Counted from the first letter of the stretch, positions 28,682 through 38,945 are shown. The stretch: 64,000 nucleotides of DNA from Pseudomonas brassicacearum (GCF_009601685.2 NZ_CP045701.2:3596001-3660000), one strand, 5' to 3'. The notes: generated from the sequence alone by a model not told the origin. Program-made: numbers and translations.

Positions 28682-29476
28682 TCAGCTGTGCCGTAGCTCA
28701 CTGGCTGCAGTCACGACGTTGGTCACCCGGCCGAAGAAGGGTTCGAGTCGCTCACGCGGCGCATCGTGCTCGACCACCAGGGAGGCGACCTCTTCGCAGG
28801 CGGCCACCTGATAGTGGGCAACGCTGGAGAGCTTCTCGTTGGTCACCGCCGCGATCACCTGCCCGCTTGCCGCGACCACCGCGCGCTTGAACTCCGCGTC
28901 ATCCAGGCCGAACGCCGTGACGCCATTGTCCGGATCGATGGCGCAGGCGCCGAGGACACACACGTCAAAACTGAACTGGCGCAATTGCTGGACAGCCGTC
29001 AACCCGATCACGCCACCCGCGTTTGGACTCAAGCGGCCACCCAGCAGGATGACCTCAGCGCGGGGCAGCTTCATCAACTGAACCGCAATCAGCGGCGAAT
29101 TGGTGGTGAGGGTCAGCTGCAGTTGCGGATCGATGGCGCAGGCCACGGCCAGATTGGTCGACCCGGCGTCGATGAAGACGTGCTGGCCCGCGCGCAGCAG
29201 TGCAGCGGCCGCTTGGCCGAGACTGCCCTTGCGCGCCGGGTCTTTGCGCACGCGTACGTCCAATGAGCCTTCGACAGCGGGCACGAGTATCGCGCCGCCA
29301 TAAACGCGCTTGCACACCCCCGCCGCTGCCAATGCCCCCAGATCACGCCGTATCGAGTGCTCGGACACATTGAATTCGCTGGCCAAGTCAGCCGCGATCA
29401 CCCGGCCATACCGGGCAAGACGCTCGCTGATCAATTGCTGGCGTTCGCCGGGGAACGCTTCGTGAGGAGAAGTCAT
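28682..29476 (-). CDS. DeoR-family transcriptional regulator
   Basis: This 264-residue protein has an N-terminal DeoR helix-turn-helix (RYGRVIAADLASEFNVSEHSIRRDLGALAAAG, followed by VYGGA) and a sugar-isomerase-like ligand domain. The latter has the DAGSTN and TTNSPLIAVQL phosphosugar motifs. ATG 29476 is preferred because MTSPHEAFPGERQQ begins the domain; an ATG at 29503 is possible. It likely controls the downstream aldose dehydrogenase and itself through the phased repeats at 29491-29522. Confidence 0.88.
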   Translation of the reverse strand: MTSPHEAFPGERQQLISERLARYGRVIAADLASEFNVSEHSIRRDLGALAAAGVCKRVYGGAILVPAVEGSLDVRVRKDPARKGSLGQAAAALLRAGQHVFIDAGSTNLAVACAIDPQLQLTLTTNSPLIAVQLMKLPRAEVILLGGRLSPNAGGVIGLTAVQQLRQFSFDVCVLGACAIDPDNGVTAFGLDDAEFKRAVVAASGQVIAAVTNEKLSSVAHYQVAACEEVASLVVEHDAPRERLEPFFGRVTNVVTAASELRHS

Positions 29477-29490
29477 GACGTTACAACCTG

Positions 29491-29522
29491 CATAAACGAG
29501 CACTAATGATCATAAACGAGCA
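29491..29522. promoter_or_regulatory. Phased direct repeats upstream of the DeoR gene
   Basis: CATAAACGAGCA occurs at 29491-29502 and again at 29511-29522, exactly 20 bp apart, just upstream of the DeoR-type start. Repeated half-sites on one face of the helix are usual for DeoR-family operators, so autoregulation is likely. Confidence 0.55.
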
Positions 29523-29584
29523 AATAGTGCCGGTTATGCAGCGAGGCGTCAAACCCAAGCCACCTCAACCAGCACACAAAAAAA

Positions 29585-29611
29585 GCCCCGCGACCGAATA
29601 CGGTGCGGGGC
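29585..29611 (-). terminator. Rho-independent terminator of the lipoprotein gene
   Basis: GCCCCGC (29585-29591) pairs with GCGGGGC (29605-29611). Read on the minus strand the hairpin is followed by seven T (A-run 29578-29584). It lies 60 bp downstream of the lipoprotein stop. Confidence 0.85.
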
Positions 29612-29671
29612 AAGAAAATTGGTTGGTTGCGGCCAACCAAAGGAGCACAGTGAAAAACGTTTACGGGCCGC

Positions 29672-30004
29672 TCAGATGCATTCCTGTGCGGCGCGTTCGA
29701 AACTCGAAGGCAGGAGGTTGGAGGCCAGCAAATGCCGCTCGTAGATGAACACCTTGCCGCCGCTGCCGGCCTTGTAGGCTTCCAGCACGTTGTCTGCCGA
29801 GACTTTGCTCGGCACCACGATGCGGTAGCTGCGCTGGGTCTGCGAGACCATCGGGTTGCCCTGCAATTTCGGCACGACGCATTCAGCGTATTGGGCCGGT
29901 GTCTTGCTGGTCTGCAAGGTCAGGGTCGGATTGTTCGGTGCCGAGACACAACCGGCCAGCAACAACGGGAAAAACGCCAGGGGAAGCAAAAATAAAGGGC
30001 GCAT
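29672..30004 (-). CDS. Small lipoprotein of unknown function
   Basis: This 110-residue protein has a lipoprotein signal MRPLFLLPLAFFPLLLAGC, with the modified Cys19. A short mature domain follows (YAECVVPKLQGNPMVSQTQRSYRIVVPSKVSADNVLEAYK). ATG 30004 was chosen for the lipobox. A clear terminator follows at 29585-29611, so it is a single-gene unit. The family is conserved-hypothetical in appearance; no function is proposed. Confidence 0.75.
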   Translation of the reverse strand: MRPLFLLPLAFFPLLLAGCVSAPNNPTLTLQTSKTPAQYAECVVPKLQGNPMVSQTQRSYRIVVPSKVSADNVLEAYKAGSGGKVFIYERHLLASNLLPSSFERAAQECI

Positions 30005-30154
30005 GGGTGGGGTCCTGAAAATAAAATAGTGGGCTGCGTATTCGATGGCGTTGATTTTCCAATGATTGTCGGCAAAGCAGAACTTGCATTTCGTAATGGT
30101 CACTATTACTCCTAGCAATAGTTGCAAGCCGAGAAAGATTGAGGGGGTATAGCC

Positions 30155-30400
30155 ATGAGAACGTTTGATCTGATTCGCGACGCGGTATTGCCCGACTTCC
30201 GTGAGCGGGTGGCTGATTACCTGATCCAGTACGAAAGCGTGCTGCTAAGCAAGACCGAACTCGATCCGGAGCTCAAGCGGGCCACGGCCAATCAACTGCG
30301 CGGTTATTTGCGCGGGTTGAACACCACTCGGGTACTGGGCATGGCGGATTGGGAGGAGCTGGATCGGCGGGTGGTGGATACGTGGCTTTTGACAGGCTGA
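30155..30400 (+). CDS. Small cytoplasmic protein of unknown function
   Basis: An 81-residue, soluble, probably helical protein (FRERVADYLIQYESVLLSKTELDPELKRATANQLRG...). GGGGG is found 13 bases before ATG 30155. It is divergent from the lipoprotein gene. No family is recognised. Confidence 0.55.
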   Translation: MRTFDLIRDAVLPDFRERVADYLIQYESVLLSKTELDPELKRATANQLRGYLRGLNTTRVLGMADWEELDRRVVDTWLLTG

Positions 30401-30432
30401 TCCCCTGACTCTGGATTCCTCTGGCACGAGCC

Positions 30433-31463
30433 ATGGCTCGGCAAATGTGCCAAACGGTCCAAGACAGCGGTTGGCGGCAACTAGCCGCCGACGGCGAGGA
30501 CACCGTATTGCTGGATTCGGGCACCTTGAGCCAGAACAACGCCCAACGCTCGATATGGGCAGGCATCGACTATGCGCGCCTGCGCCTGGATGAAACGAAA
30601 GCAAGCCCTACGATCGCCGGTTCGAGCGTGTAGAAATCAATTGCGCAACCCGCCAAGCCAGCACCCGCCTGACTTATCGTTTAAGCGACCAAGGCCTGCT
30701 GCCGCCACCCGGCCAGCCACTCGACAGTGCATTCGACGCAGCGCAACGCGCTCAGTTGATTGACGCGGTGTGTGCCGAGCCCACCCACTTGACGAAACTC
30801 GCCACGCCCGGCCCGCGCCGGAAAAAACTACCGCCAAACCTGCCTGCGCCGCAGGTACCGGCAGCGCTGTTGGCCCAGGTGAGCGCACTGCCTCAAGGAC
30901 AACCGACCAACACCCTCAACCATTTGCAACTCACATATGACGCGGTCTCCCCGATGGCGCCAAGTGCCGTGATCAAAGACACGCCTATGGATTTGTACCT
31001 GCAGCCAGGTCCTGCTCGCGGCATATGGCGCGAGCAGGCAACTGGCGCATTGAGTAGTAAACAGGTGAGCGTCCGCTGGCGCGGGTTGATCGAACTGGCC
31101 GCGACGAGCGACGCCGGGCTCGATGGCCTGCCCGCCCAAGAAAGTCGCCTGACGAGCATCGATTTGGTTGGGGACTGGCAAAACCTCAAGCCTGGCAGTG
31201 CTCTGGGCTACAGCAAGACGTTGGCTGCCAGCACGGGCAAACCTTTCGTGCAGAAGTTTGAATGCTCGGTGGGTGAATCCTTTCCTGCGGCACAACACTT
31301 CGCCTCGCTGCTGGGGCTGGCGCGCAATGTGACGTGCAGCGCAGACAATGGACTGAAGTCCAGTAGCACCTATCTCTACCTGGAGGCCTATGACCTGTTC
31401 GTAAAAACCGCTGAAAGGTCCATGCTGCTGGTCCAAGTCAGAAAGCTCAAGGCAGCGCAATAA
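30433..31463 (+). pseudogene. Frameshifted gene of unknown function
   Basis: Two frames make one protein. Frame one (30433-30633) runs ...RSIWAGIDYARLRLDETKAS and then hits TAG. From base 30606 the next frame continues the sense as YDRRFERVEINCATRQASTR and reads openly to the TAA at 31461-31463, through the 235-codon ORF that starts at 30756. Restoring one C in the CCC run at 30606-30608 joins both frames. The start also lacks a signal peptide, so the N-terminus may be lost too. The joined frame resembles secreted proteins with an IDYA...YD-R...CA-R core. A sequencing error is an alternative for the frameshift. Confidence 0.6.
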
Positions 31464-31501
31464 CGGGCAATCCTTAGCAATCCGGTGGAACGGATCGGTA
31501 C

Positions 31502-31996
31502 TCAGCCCGTCAGTAGCTCGAACCACTGAGGTGGCGTCATCTTCGTCACCATGATCAGCACAATGACAAACATCCCCAAAAATCCAAAAACGCCCATCCA
31601 GAACCATTTTTGATACACGGATGAGTATCGATCATCGAGCGCCCTCCCATCCCCAACCGCGTTCGAAGCCATCACGTATAGCCGCTTCTGGAGCACCAGC
31701 ACCGGAAGCCAGAGCGCGCCCACGCAAAGAAAGATGATCAACGACGTCATGATCCATGCAGTGGTCAGGGGAAGTCCGGCCAGCCTCAGCAGCAGGTAGC
31801 CCGTCCCTATCTGAATAAAGCCCGCCGGCGTGGTAATCCAGGTGTCGAACTGGACGACGGTCCTGGCCACGTGGGCAATAACCTGAGGGTTGGCGGTGCG
31901 GCTGGCAGCGATCAGGTAGAGGTAGGACCCCATGCCGAAGCCGAACAGGAAAATGGCAGCAATGATGTGGAGGTACTTCAGGCAAAGATAGAGCAT
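31502..31996 (-). CDS. DUF2269 integral membrane protein
   Basis: The 164-residue protein has four membrane helices. It opens with KYLHIIAAIFLFGFGMGSYLYLIAA, the characteristic His-containing first helix of DUF2269. It begins 3 bp behind the saccharopine-dehydrogenase-like gene and is surely co-transcribed with it. Function is unknown. Confidence 0.75.
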   Translation of the reverse strand: MLYLCLKYLHIIAAIFLFGFGMGSYLYLIAASRTANPQVIAHVARTVVQFDTWITTPAGFIQIGTGYLLLRLAGLPLTTAWIMTSLIIFLCVGALWLPVLVLQKRLYVMASNAVGDGRALDDRYSSVYQKWFWMGVFGFLGMFVIVLIMVTKMTPPQWFELLTG

Positions 31997-31999
31997 CTG

Positions 32000-33127
32000 T
32001 CAGCCCTGCTCGTCAGAGAAGTGTACAGACAGGCTCAAGTTTTCGGGGTCGTTGATGGCAGCCATGTATTCATCGACGGTAATTTCACCCACGCAGGCCC
32101 GAGCACCGGGTGCGGGCAGATACCCTTGGGCGATTTTTGCCGCCAAGGCAACGGCTGCACAGCTGGGAATTTCCGGCCCTTTGTCGTTCATGGCGGTGAG
32201 CTGCACGTTCATCGACAGCGGTTCGCCATCGGCACCGATGCCCTGGACGTCGATGTACATTGCGCTTTTGCCATCGCCAAATCGTTCGAACCAGAGTCCC
32301 CACCGATGAAGCCTGGCGGCCCAAGGGGCATGGTCACGCACCATCCCCATCCTCATTGCCTGGGCCAGCAGATAGTTGGCAACGCCGCCAAGCTTCAGGC
32401 CTGAGCCGGCCTTGAAGCTCAGGGTCTGCGCACCATAGCGGCTGGCGAAGATATCCATGTCCGGCACGTCGACATTGGCCAGTACCCGGGTTCCCATATA
32501 GCGCATTCTGCGAAGCGTCAGATCCTGCCATCCCAGGACCTCATGTACCCGGCCACTCCTGAGTTGCTTGATCGGCTTGCCTGCATAGGCCAGAACACCT
32601 TCGACGGTGGACAACCCCGGCATCTTGGCCGAAGAGGAAATACCATGCTCGATCGTGTCGATGCGTTTAAAGCGATGCCGCTGCTGATCGATGAGGGCCG
32701 CCGAGAGCGTCGGCACTGAGCTGCAACCACTGAGGACCGCGACGCCTGCCTGTTTTGCCCGGGCGTCGAGTGCACCAATGCCGGTGACGAAGGCTCTGGA
32801 ATCGGACAGGTCGCAGTAGTTCACGCCCGCGTCGATGCAGCTCTCGGCAACGGCATAGGATTGCCCTTGAAATGGGCCGCCGGTATGGATGACCCATTGG
32901 ATGTTCATCAAGCCCAGGACAGATTTGAAGCCCGCGCCCAAGGCGTCGCCGCACCAGCTTTCACACACAGTGCCCGATTGAGCGTTCAATTCATCGACTT
33001 TGCGCTGCAGTTTTTGGGCGTCGCGCCCCGAAATCACCAACTGTACGCCTGGCATCACCACCAGGTGCCTGGAGACGATACTGCCGAAGTTTCCATACCC
33101 GCCGACCACCATGACTCTGAGCGTCAT
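32000..33127 (-). CDS. Saccharopine-dehydrogenase-like NAD(P)-binding protein
   Basis: This 375-residue protein opens with a Rossmann fold (LRVMVVGGYGNFGSIVSRHL) and continues with the saccharopine dehydrogenase-like core (HTGGPFQGQSYAVAESCIDAGVNYCDLSD). The domain is shared by trans-acting enoyl reductases and other poorly known oxidoreductases, so true saccharopine activity is not implied. ATG 33127 has GGAAGGA just upstream. It forms a two-gene unit with the DUF2269 membrane protein. Confidence 0.75.
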   Translation of the reverse strand: MTLRVMVVGGYGNFGSIVSRHLVVMPGVQLVISGRDAQKLQRKVDELNAQSGTVCESWCGDALGAGFKSVLGLMNIQWVIHTGGPFQGQSYAVAESCIDAGVNYCDLSDSRAFVTGIGALDARAKQAGVAVLSGCSSVPTLSAALIDQQRHRFKRIDTIEHGISSSAKMPGLSTVEGVLAYAGKPIKQLRSGRVHEVLGWQDLTLRRMRYMGTRVLANVDVPDMDIFASRYGAQTLSFKAGSGLKLGGVANYLLAQAMRMGMVRDHAPWAARLHRWGLWFERFGDGKSAMYIDVQGIGADGEPLSMNVQLTAMNDKGPEIPSCAAVALAAKIAQGYLPAPGARACVGEITVDEYMAAINDPENLSLSVHFSDEQG

Positions 33128-33196
33128 TCCTTCCGTCCCTAAATATTCGATGAAGCCCGCAACCTTGCCACAAGGAAGGCTCGGTGGTGTACCCAT

Positions 33197-33410
33197 TGTG
33201 GCGGGGGAGCTTGCTCACGATGGTCTTTGTAGGAGCTGCCGAAGGCTGCGATCTTTTGATCTTGATCTTGATCTTGATCTTGATCTTGATCTTGATCTTT
33301 CGCTTTTGACTCAATTGTTTGGGACAAGATCGCAGCCTCGTTGCACTCGACAGCTCCTACAACAGCTCCTACAACAGCTGCTCCTACAACAGCGCCTTCG
33401 ACAGCTCCTA
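33197..33410. repeat. Compound repeat with a GATCTT hexanucleotide tract
   Basis: The gap before the xylR stop starts with a decayed REP (TTGTGGCGGGGGAGCTTGCT). It continues with TGTAGGAGCTGCCGAAGGCT, then seven perfect GATCTT copies at 33258-33299. An inverted arm follows (GACAAGATCGCAGCCTCGTT), ending with repeated CAGCTCCTACAA 12-mers. The hexamer extends the GATCTT that ends the repeat arm, so it looks like replication slippage inside a repeat element. The xylR stop codon (33408-33410) lies in the last copy. Confidence 0.88.
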
Positions 33411-34592
33411 CATCGCCGCATTGGCCCCCTGCTGATACTCCCGAGGCGTGCAGCCGAACTCGCGGCGAAACACGGTGTGCAGGTATTGCGCCGATTTGAA
33501 GCCACAATTCTGGGCGATGTCGGCAATCGGCGCGTCGGTGTTTTCCAGTCCGTTGGCGGCGGCGGCGAGTTTGAAGCGCAGGATTTCGTCGTGGACGCTG
33601 CAACCGCGCTCCTTGCGAAAGTGCGCTTCCAGCGATGAGCGCGACACTCCCACATAGGCCGCCACCTGGGCCGTCTTGATGCCCTGGCAGGCGTATTGGC
33701 GGATGAAGAGCAGCGCCTGCATGACATAAGGGTTGCCCAACGGTTGATGCAGGCTCGATACCTGAACGTTGATCGCATCCGGCGGTATCAGGATCTGCGT
33801 GCCCGTGGAAGGCATGCCGTGCAGCATCTGATGGAGCAGGCGCGCGGCGGTGCGGCCCATGGTTTCGGTGCCCTGGATCACCGAGCTCAGCGGCACCCGC
33901 GTCAGGCTGCGGGTCAGGGGATCGTTGTCGATGCCGATCAACGCCACTTGCTCGGGCACGGCAATCCCGGCGGTCAGGCAGGCTTGCAGCAGCTGCCGGG
34001 CGCGGGCGTCGCTGACGGCGATGATGCCGATGGGTTTGGGCAGGCTTTGCAGCCAGGCGATCTGCTGTTCGACGGCGCTGTCCCACAGCGGTGCGCTGGT
34101 GCCCATGCCGCGATAGACCTCGGCGTGCAGGCCGTCGCGCTGCACCAGCCGGCGGAAGGCCTTTTCCCGTTCCTGGGCCCAGCGATTGGCTTGTGCTTCA
34201 GGCAGGCTGAAACAGGCAAAACGCGTCAACCCGGCCTCGATCAGGTGCTCGTAGGCCAACGTCATCAACGCATCATTGTCGGTGGCGACATAGGGAATGC
34301 CCTTGGGGTAGGCGCGTTCATCCTGGTAAGAGCCGCCCACCGCCACCACCGGCAGCTTGATCCCGGCCAGCGCCTCGCCGATCAGTGGGTCGTCGAAGTC
34401 GGCGATGATCCCGTCGCCCTGCCAGCGCTCGATGCCTTTCAAGCGACAGAGAAAATCCTCCTCGAGGAACAAGTCCCAGGACGCACGCGTGCTGCTCAGG
34501 TAATTGCCGATGCCGCTGATGATGCCGCGGTCGTAGATCTTGCTGCCGTTGAACAACAGAGCAATGCGGTGAACGGGCGGGACGGTTTTCAT
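33408..34592 (-). CDS. xylR: Xylose operon regulator XylR (AraC family)
   Basis: This 394-residue activator joins a periplasmic-binding-protein-like sugar sensor (residues 1-270, with [18 protein letters not shown] and [10 protein letters not shown]) to two C-terminal AraC helix-turn-helices. The second has [20 protein letters not shown] and FGCTPREYQ. The architecture matches E. coli XylR. It is divergent from xylA, so it most likely binds in 34593-34746 and activates the xyl operon with D-xylose. Its stop codon is in a repeat element. Confidence 0.92.
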   Translation of the reverse strand: MKTVPPVHRIALLFNGSKIYDRGIISGIGNYLSSTRASWDLFLEEDFLCRLKGIERWQGDGIIADFDDPLIGEALAGIKLPVVAVGGSYQDERAYPKGIPYVATDNDALMTLAYEHLIEAGLTRFACFSLPEAQANRWAQEREKAFRRLVQRDGLHAEVYRGMGTSAPLWDSAVEQQIAWLQSLPKPIGIIAVSDARARQLLQACLTAGIAVPEQVALIGIDNDPLTRSLTRVPLSSVIQGTETMGRTAARLLHQMLHGMPSTGTQILIPPDAINVQVSSLHQPLGNPYVMQALLFIRQYACQGIKTAQVAAYVGVSRSSLEAHFRKERGCSVHDEILRFKLAAAANGLENTDAPIADIAQNCGFKSAQYLHTVFRREFGCTPREYQQGANAAM

Positions 34593-34746
34593 TGGTTTAA
34601 CCCTGTGCCGGTCGACACAGACTAGGCGTGCAGCCGACGAATCTCAATACTCAAAATCGAACTGCCCATTGGTGATTTTCATAATCAGCAGCCACAGGGC
34701 CGGCGTTAGTATCGAGACACCGCCAAGAATAAAAAGGAAATTGCAC

Positions 34747-36063
34747 ATGCCGTACTTCCCCGGTGTCGACAAGATTCGCTACGAGGGCTCCAACAGCGAT
34801 TCACCGCTTGCCTTCCGTCACTACGACGCCAACAAAGTGGTGCTCGGCAAACCCATGCGCGAGCACCTGCGCATGGCGGTCTGCTACTGGCATACCTTTG
34901 TCTGGCCGGGGTCGGATGTGTTCGGTGCCGCCACGTTCAAGCGCCCGTGGCAGCACGCAGGGGATCCCATGGAGGTGGCCATCGGCAAGGCCGAAGCGGC
35001 CTTCGAGTTCTTCTCCAAGCTGGGCATCGACTACTACTGCTTCCACGACACCGATGTCGCCCCGGAAGGTAACTCGCTGAAGGACTACCGCAACCACTTC
35101 GCCCAGATGGTCGATCACCTGGAGCGCCATCAGGAAGAGACCGGGATCAAGCTGTTGTGGGGCACCGCCAATTGCTTCAGCAACCCGCGTTTTGCCGCCG
35201 GCGCCGCCAGCAACCCGGACCCGGAGGTGTTTGCCTGCGCCGCCGCCCAAGTGTTCAGCGCCATGAACGCCACCCAGCGTCTCAAAGGCTCCAACTACGT
35301 GTTGTGGGGTGGCCGTGAAGGTTATGAAACCCTGCTCAATACCGACTTGAAACGCGAGCGCGAACAGCTGGGTCGTTTCATGCGCATGGTGGTCGAGCAC
35401 AAGCACAAGCTCGGCTTCAAGGGCGACCTGCTGATCGAGCCCAAGCCCCAGGAGCCGACCAAGCACCAGTACGATTACGACAGCGCCACGGTGTTCGGTT
35501 TCCTGCAACAGTTCGGCCTGGAAAACGAGATCAAGGTCAACATCGAAGCCAACCACGCCACCCTGGCCGGGCACAGCTTCCATCACGAGATCGCCACGGC
35601 CGTCTCCCTGGGTATTTTCGGCAGCATCGACGCCAACCGTGGCGACCCGCAGAACGGCTGGGACACCGACCAGTTCCCCAACAGCGTCGAGGAAATGACC
35701 CTGGCCACCTATGAAATCCTCAAGGCCGGGGGCTTCGGCAATGGCGGGTTCAACTTCGACTCCAAGGTCCGGCGCCAGAGCGTGGACGATATCGACCTGT
35801 TCCACGGCCATGTCGCCGCCATGGACGTCCTGGCCCTTGCCCTGGAACGCGCGGCGGCCATGGTGCAGAACGATCAGTTGCAACAGTTCAAGGACCAGCG
35901 CTATGCCGGCTGGCAGCAACCGTTTGGCAAAGAGGTACTGGCCGGTAATTTCAGCCTTGAAACACTGGCCGAGCATGCCTTCGAACACGAGCTGAACCCC
36001 CAGGCCGTCAGCGGGCGCCAGGAGATGCTCGAGAACGTGGTCAATCGGTTCATCTACCCCTGA
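34747..36063 (+). CDS. xylA: Xylose isomerase
   Basis: The 438-residue enzyme interconverts D-xylose and D-xylulose. Visible signatures are the catalytic-His strand [13 protein letters not shown], metal-ligand segments [16 protein letters not shown] and [17 protein letters not shown], and [23 protein letters not shown] 34747 follows AAGGAAATTGCAC. Length fits class II xylose isomerases. It opens the xylAFGH cluster; no xylulokinase gene is present in the window. Confidence 0.97.
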   Translation: MPYFPGVDKIRYEGSNSDSPLAFRHYDANKVVLGKPMREHLRMAVCYWHTFVWPGSDVFGAATFKRPWQHAGDPMEVAIGKAEAAFEFFSKLGIDYYCFHDTDVAPEGNSLKDYRNHFAQMVDHLERHQEETGIKLLWGTANCFSNPRFAAGAASNPDPEVFACAAAQVFSAMNATQRLKGSNYVLWGGREGYETLLNTDLKREREQLGRFMRMVVEHKHKLGFKGDLLIEPKPQEPTKHQYDYDSATVFGFLQQFGLENEIKVNIEANHATLAGHSFHHEIATAVSLGIFGSIDANRGDPQNGWDTDQFPNSVEEMTLATYEILKAGGFGNGGFNFDSKVRRQSVDDIDLFHGHVAAMDVLALALERAAAMVQNDQLQQFKDQRYAGWQQPFGKEVLAGNFSLETLAEHAFEHELNPQAVSGRQEMLENVVNRFIYP

Positions 36064-36209
36064 CAACGGGCAATGGTCGGGGCACAGGGGCTGTTACATT
36101 CGCGCGACAAATCTGTGCCCATGGCGCCCTGCAACGCTCTACAGTTCTACCCGGTATCACGCTCATCGTCAGGCAGTGTCTTTCAAACAACAATAAAAGG
36201 ACGCACCAC

Positions 36210-37211
36210 ATGAATACATTCAAACGTACCCTGCTCGCCGGCGCCCTCGCCCTGCTCTCGCTTCCGGTCATGGCCGATGCGGCCCATCCGAAAATCGGTT
36301 TCTCCATCGATGACCTGCGCCTGGAACGCTGGTCGCGGGACCGAGACTACTTCGTCGCGGCGGCGGAAAAACTCGACGCCAAGGTCTTCGTCCAGTCCGC
36401 CGATGCCAACGAGCAGAAGCAGATCTCGCAGATCGAAAACCTGATCTCCCGCGGCGTCGATGTGATCGTCATCGTGCCATTCAACGCCACCGTGCTGACC
36501 AACGCCATCGCCGAAGCCAAGAAGGCCGGGATCAAGGTCGTGTCCTACGACCGACTGATCCTCAACGCCGATATCGACGCCTACATTTCCTTCGATAACG
36601 AAAAGGTCGGCGAGATGCAGGCCAGCGGTGTGCTGAAGGCCGCGCCCAAGGGCAACTACTTCCTGCTCGGTGGCGCCCCCACGGACAACAATGCCAAGGT
36701 CCTGCGTGAAGGCCAGATGAAGGTGCTGCAACCGGCCATCGACAAGGGTGACATCAAGATCGTCGGCCAGCAGTGGGTGAAGGAATGGAACCCCACCGAA
36801 GCCCTGAGCATCGTGGAAAACGCCCTGACCCGCAACGACAACAAAATCGATGGCATCGTCGCCTCCAACGACGCCACCGCCGGCGGCGCCATCCAGGCCC
36901 TGGCCGCACAGAAAATGGCCGGCAAGGTGCCGATCTCTGGCCAGGACGCCGACCTCGCAGCGGTCAAGCGCGTAATCGATGGCACCCAGACCATGACCGT
37001 CTACAAGCCGCTGAAGCTGATCGCCTCCGAAGCCGCCAAGCTCTCGGTACAACTGGCGCGCAACGAGAAACCCACCTTCAGCTCGCAATACGACAATGGC
37101 AGCAAGAAAGTCGACACCATCCTGCTCACCCCTACTGCGTTGACCAAGGACAACATCGACCTGCTGGAAAAGGACGGGTTCTACACCAAGGCGCAAATAG
37201 CCGGGCAGTGA
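36210..37211 (+). CDS. xylF: D-xylose-binding periplasmic protein
   Basis: The 333-residue product has a Sec signal (MNTFKRTLLAGALALLSLPVMADA) and a type I sugar-binding fold. Blocks such as KIGFSIDDLRLERWSRDRDYF and ISGQDADLAAVKRVIDGTQTMTVYKP are typical of XylF. It delivers xylose to XylGH. It lies 146 bp after xylA and is separated from xylG by a REPIN that may protect or limit the transcript. Confidence 0.96.
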   Translation: MNTFKRTLLAGALALLSLPVMADAAHPKIGFSIDDLRLERWSRDRDYFVAAAEKLDAKVFVQSADANEQKQISQIENLISRGVDVIVIVPFNATVLTNAIAEAKKAGIKVVSYDRLILNADIDAYISFDNEKVGEMQASGVLKAAPKGNYFLLGGAPTDNNAKVLREGQMKVLQPAIDKGDIKIVGQQWVKEWNPTEALSIVENALTRNDNKIDGIVASNDATAGGAIQALAAQKMAGKVPISGQDADLAAVKRVIDGTQTMTVYKPLKLIASEAAKLSVQLARNEKPTFSSQYDNGSKKVDTILLTPTALTKDNIDLLEKDGFYTKAQIAGQ

Positions 37212-37234
37212 CCTGACCAGTCAATCAAGCCCCC

Positions 37235-37325
37235 TGTGGGAGCGAGCTTGCTCGCGATGACGGCAGCACATCCAACATTGATGCAAGCTGAACCGCCGCT
37301 ATCGCGAGCAAGCTCGCTTCCACAG
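37235..37325. repeat. REPIN between xylF and xylG
   Basis: TGTGGGAGCGAGCTTGCTCG at the left and CGAGCAAGCTCGCTTCCACA at the right form an inverted pair around about 50 bp. It lies inside the xyl operon, directly behind the binding-protein gene, where a strong hairpin can raise the level of the upstream mRNA relative to downstream genes. Confidence 0.9.
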
Positions 37326-37388
37326 GTCACATGGCTTGACTGCCTGCCCCACTGCTGATGTGTGAGCCCTTTTTCATGAGTCCTTGCC

Positions 37389-38945
37389 ATGCCCGACTAC
37401 CTGCTGCAAATGAACGGTATCGTCAAAACCTTTGGCGGTGTCAAAGCCCTGAACGGCATCGACATCCAGGTCAGGCCGGGTGAGTGTGTCGGCCTGTGCG
37501 GTGAAAACGGCGCCGGTAAATCCACGCTGATGAAGGTCCTGTCGGCGGTCTACCCCTACGGCACCTGGGAGGGTGAGATTCTTTGGGACGGCCAGCCGCT
37601 CAAGGCGCAATCGATCAGCGAAACCGAAGCCGCCGGGATCGTCATCATTCACCAGGAGCTGACCCTGGTTCCCGACCTGTCGGTGGCTGAAAACATCTTC
37701 ATGGGCCACGAAATCACGCTTCCCGGCGGACGCATGAACTACCCGGCGATGATCCACCGCGCCGAAGCCCTGATGCGTGAACTCAAAGTACCGGACATGA
37801 ACGTCTCGCTGCCGGTATCGCAGTACGGCGGTGGCTACCAGCAACTGGTGGAAATCGCCAAGGCGCTGAACAAGCAGGCGCGGCTGTTGATCCTCGATGA
37901 GCCCTCCTCGGCCCTGACTCGCTCGGAAATCGAGGTGCTGCTGGACATCATCCGCGACCTCAAGGCCAAGGGCGTCGCCTGCGTCTACATCTCCCATAAA
38001 CTCGATGAAGTGGCCGCCGTGTGCGACACCATCTCGGTGATCCGCGACGGCAAACACATCGCCACCACCGCTATGACCGACATGGACATCCCGAAGATCA
38101 TCACCCAGATGGTCGGACGGGAAATGAGCAACCTCTACCCCACCGAACCCCATGACATCGGCGAGGTGATTTTCGAGGCGCGCCACGTCACCTGCTACGA
38201 CGTCGACAACCCCAGGCGCAAACGGGTCGACGACATTTCATTCGTGCTCAAGCGCGGGGAAATCCTCGGCATCGCCGGACTGGTCGGCGCCGGTCGCACG
38301 GAACTGGTCTCGGCGCTGTTCGGCGCCTACCCCGGTCGCTACGAAGGTGAAGTCTGGCTGGACGGCCAGCCCATCGACACGCGCACGCCGCTCAAGTCGA
38401 TCCGTGCCGGCCTGTGCATGGTTCCCGAAGACCGCAAGCGCCAAGGCATCATTCCAGACCTGGGCGTGGGACAGAACATCACCCTCGCAGTGCTGGACAA
38501 CTACGCGAAACTGACCCGCATCGATGCCGAAGCCGAACTGAGCAGCATCGACAAGGAGATCTCGCGCATGCACCTCAAGACCGCGAGCCCGCTCCTGCCG
38601 ATCACCAGCCTCTCCGGTGGCAACCAGCAAAAAGCCGTGCTGGCGAAAATGCTCCTGACCAAACCCCGCGTGCTGATTCTCGATGAACCCACCCGCGGCG
38701 TAGACGTCGGCGCCAAGTACGAGATCTACAAGTTGATGGGCGCGCTGGCAGCCGAAGGCGTGTCGATCATCATGGTGTCCTCGGAGCTGGCCGAAGTATT
38801 GGGGGTTTCCGACCGCGTGCTGGTGATCGGCGAAGGCCAGTTGCGCGGCGACTTCATCAACCACGAACTGACCCAGGAACAAGTGCTTGCCGCCGCGCTC
38901 AGCCATCCCGATGGCCATAACAATAATGATCGGAAGTCCGCGTAG
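37389..38945 (+). CDS. xylG: Xylose ABC transporter ATP-binding protein
   Basis: This 518-residue protein holds two ATPase domains, the usual form for sugar ABC importers. The first has Walker [10 protein letters not shown] and Walker [12 protein letters not shown]; its signature is [16 protein letters not shown], a loose version of LSGGQ. The second has [15 protein letters not shown] and Walker [13 protein letters not shown], and its P-loop is degenerate ([10 protein letters not shown]), as in RbsA/XylG proteins. The stop codon abuts the xylH start. Confidence 0.96.
   Translation: MPDYLLQMNGIVKTFGGVKALNGIDIQVRPGECVGLCGENGAGKSTLMKVLSAVYPYGTWEGEILWDGQPLKAQSISETEAAGIVIIHQELTLVPDLSVAENIFMGHEITLPGGRMNYPAMIHRAEALMRELKVPDMNVSLPVSQYGGGYQQLVEIAKALNKQARLLILDEPSSALTRSEIEVLLDIIRDLKAKGVACVYISHKLDEVAAVCDTISVIRDGKHIATTAMTDMDIPKIITQMVGREMSNLYPTEPHDIGEVIFEARHVTCYDVDNPRRKRVDDISFVLKRGEILGIAGLVGAGRTELVSALFGAYPGRYEGEVWLDGQPIDTRTPLKSIRAGLCMVPEDRKRQGIIPDLGVGQNITLAVLDNYAKLTRIDAEAELSSIDKEISRMHLKTASPLLPITSLSGGNQQKAVLAKMLLTKPRVLILDEPTRGVDVGAKYEIYKLMGALAAEGVSIIMVSSELAEVLGVSDRVLVIGEGQLRGDFINHELTQEQVLAAALSHPDGHNNNDRKSA

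Noticed and set aside
29506..29748. 80-codon plus frame between DeoR and the lipoprotein gene
   Set aside because: It runs through a clear terminator and has no ribosome site.
33139..34086. 315-codon minus frame with lysine-isoleucine-like repeats next to xylR
   Set aside because: It overlaps xylR in another frame and the repetitive tail is only the GATCTT microsatellite.
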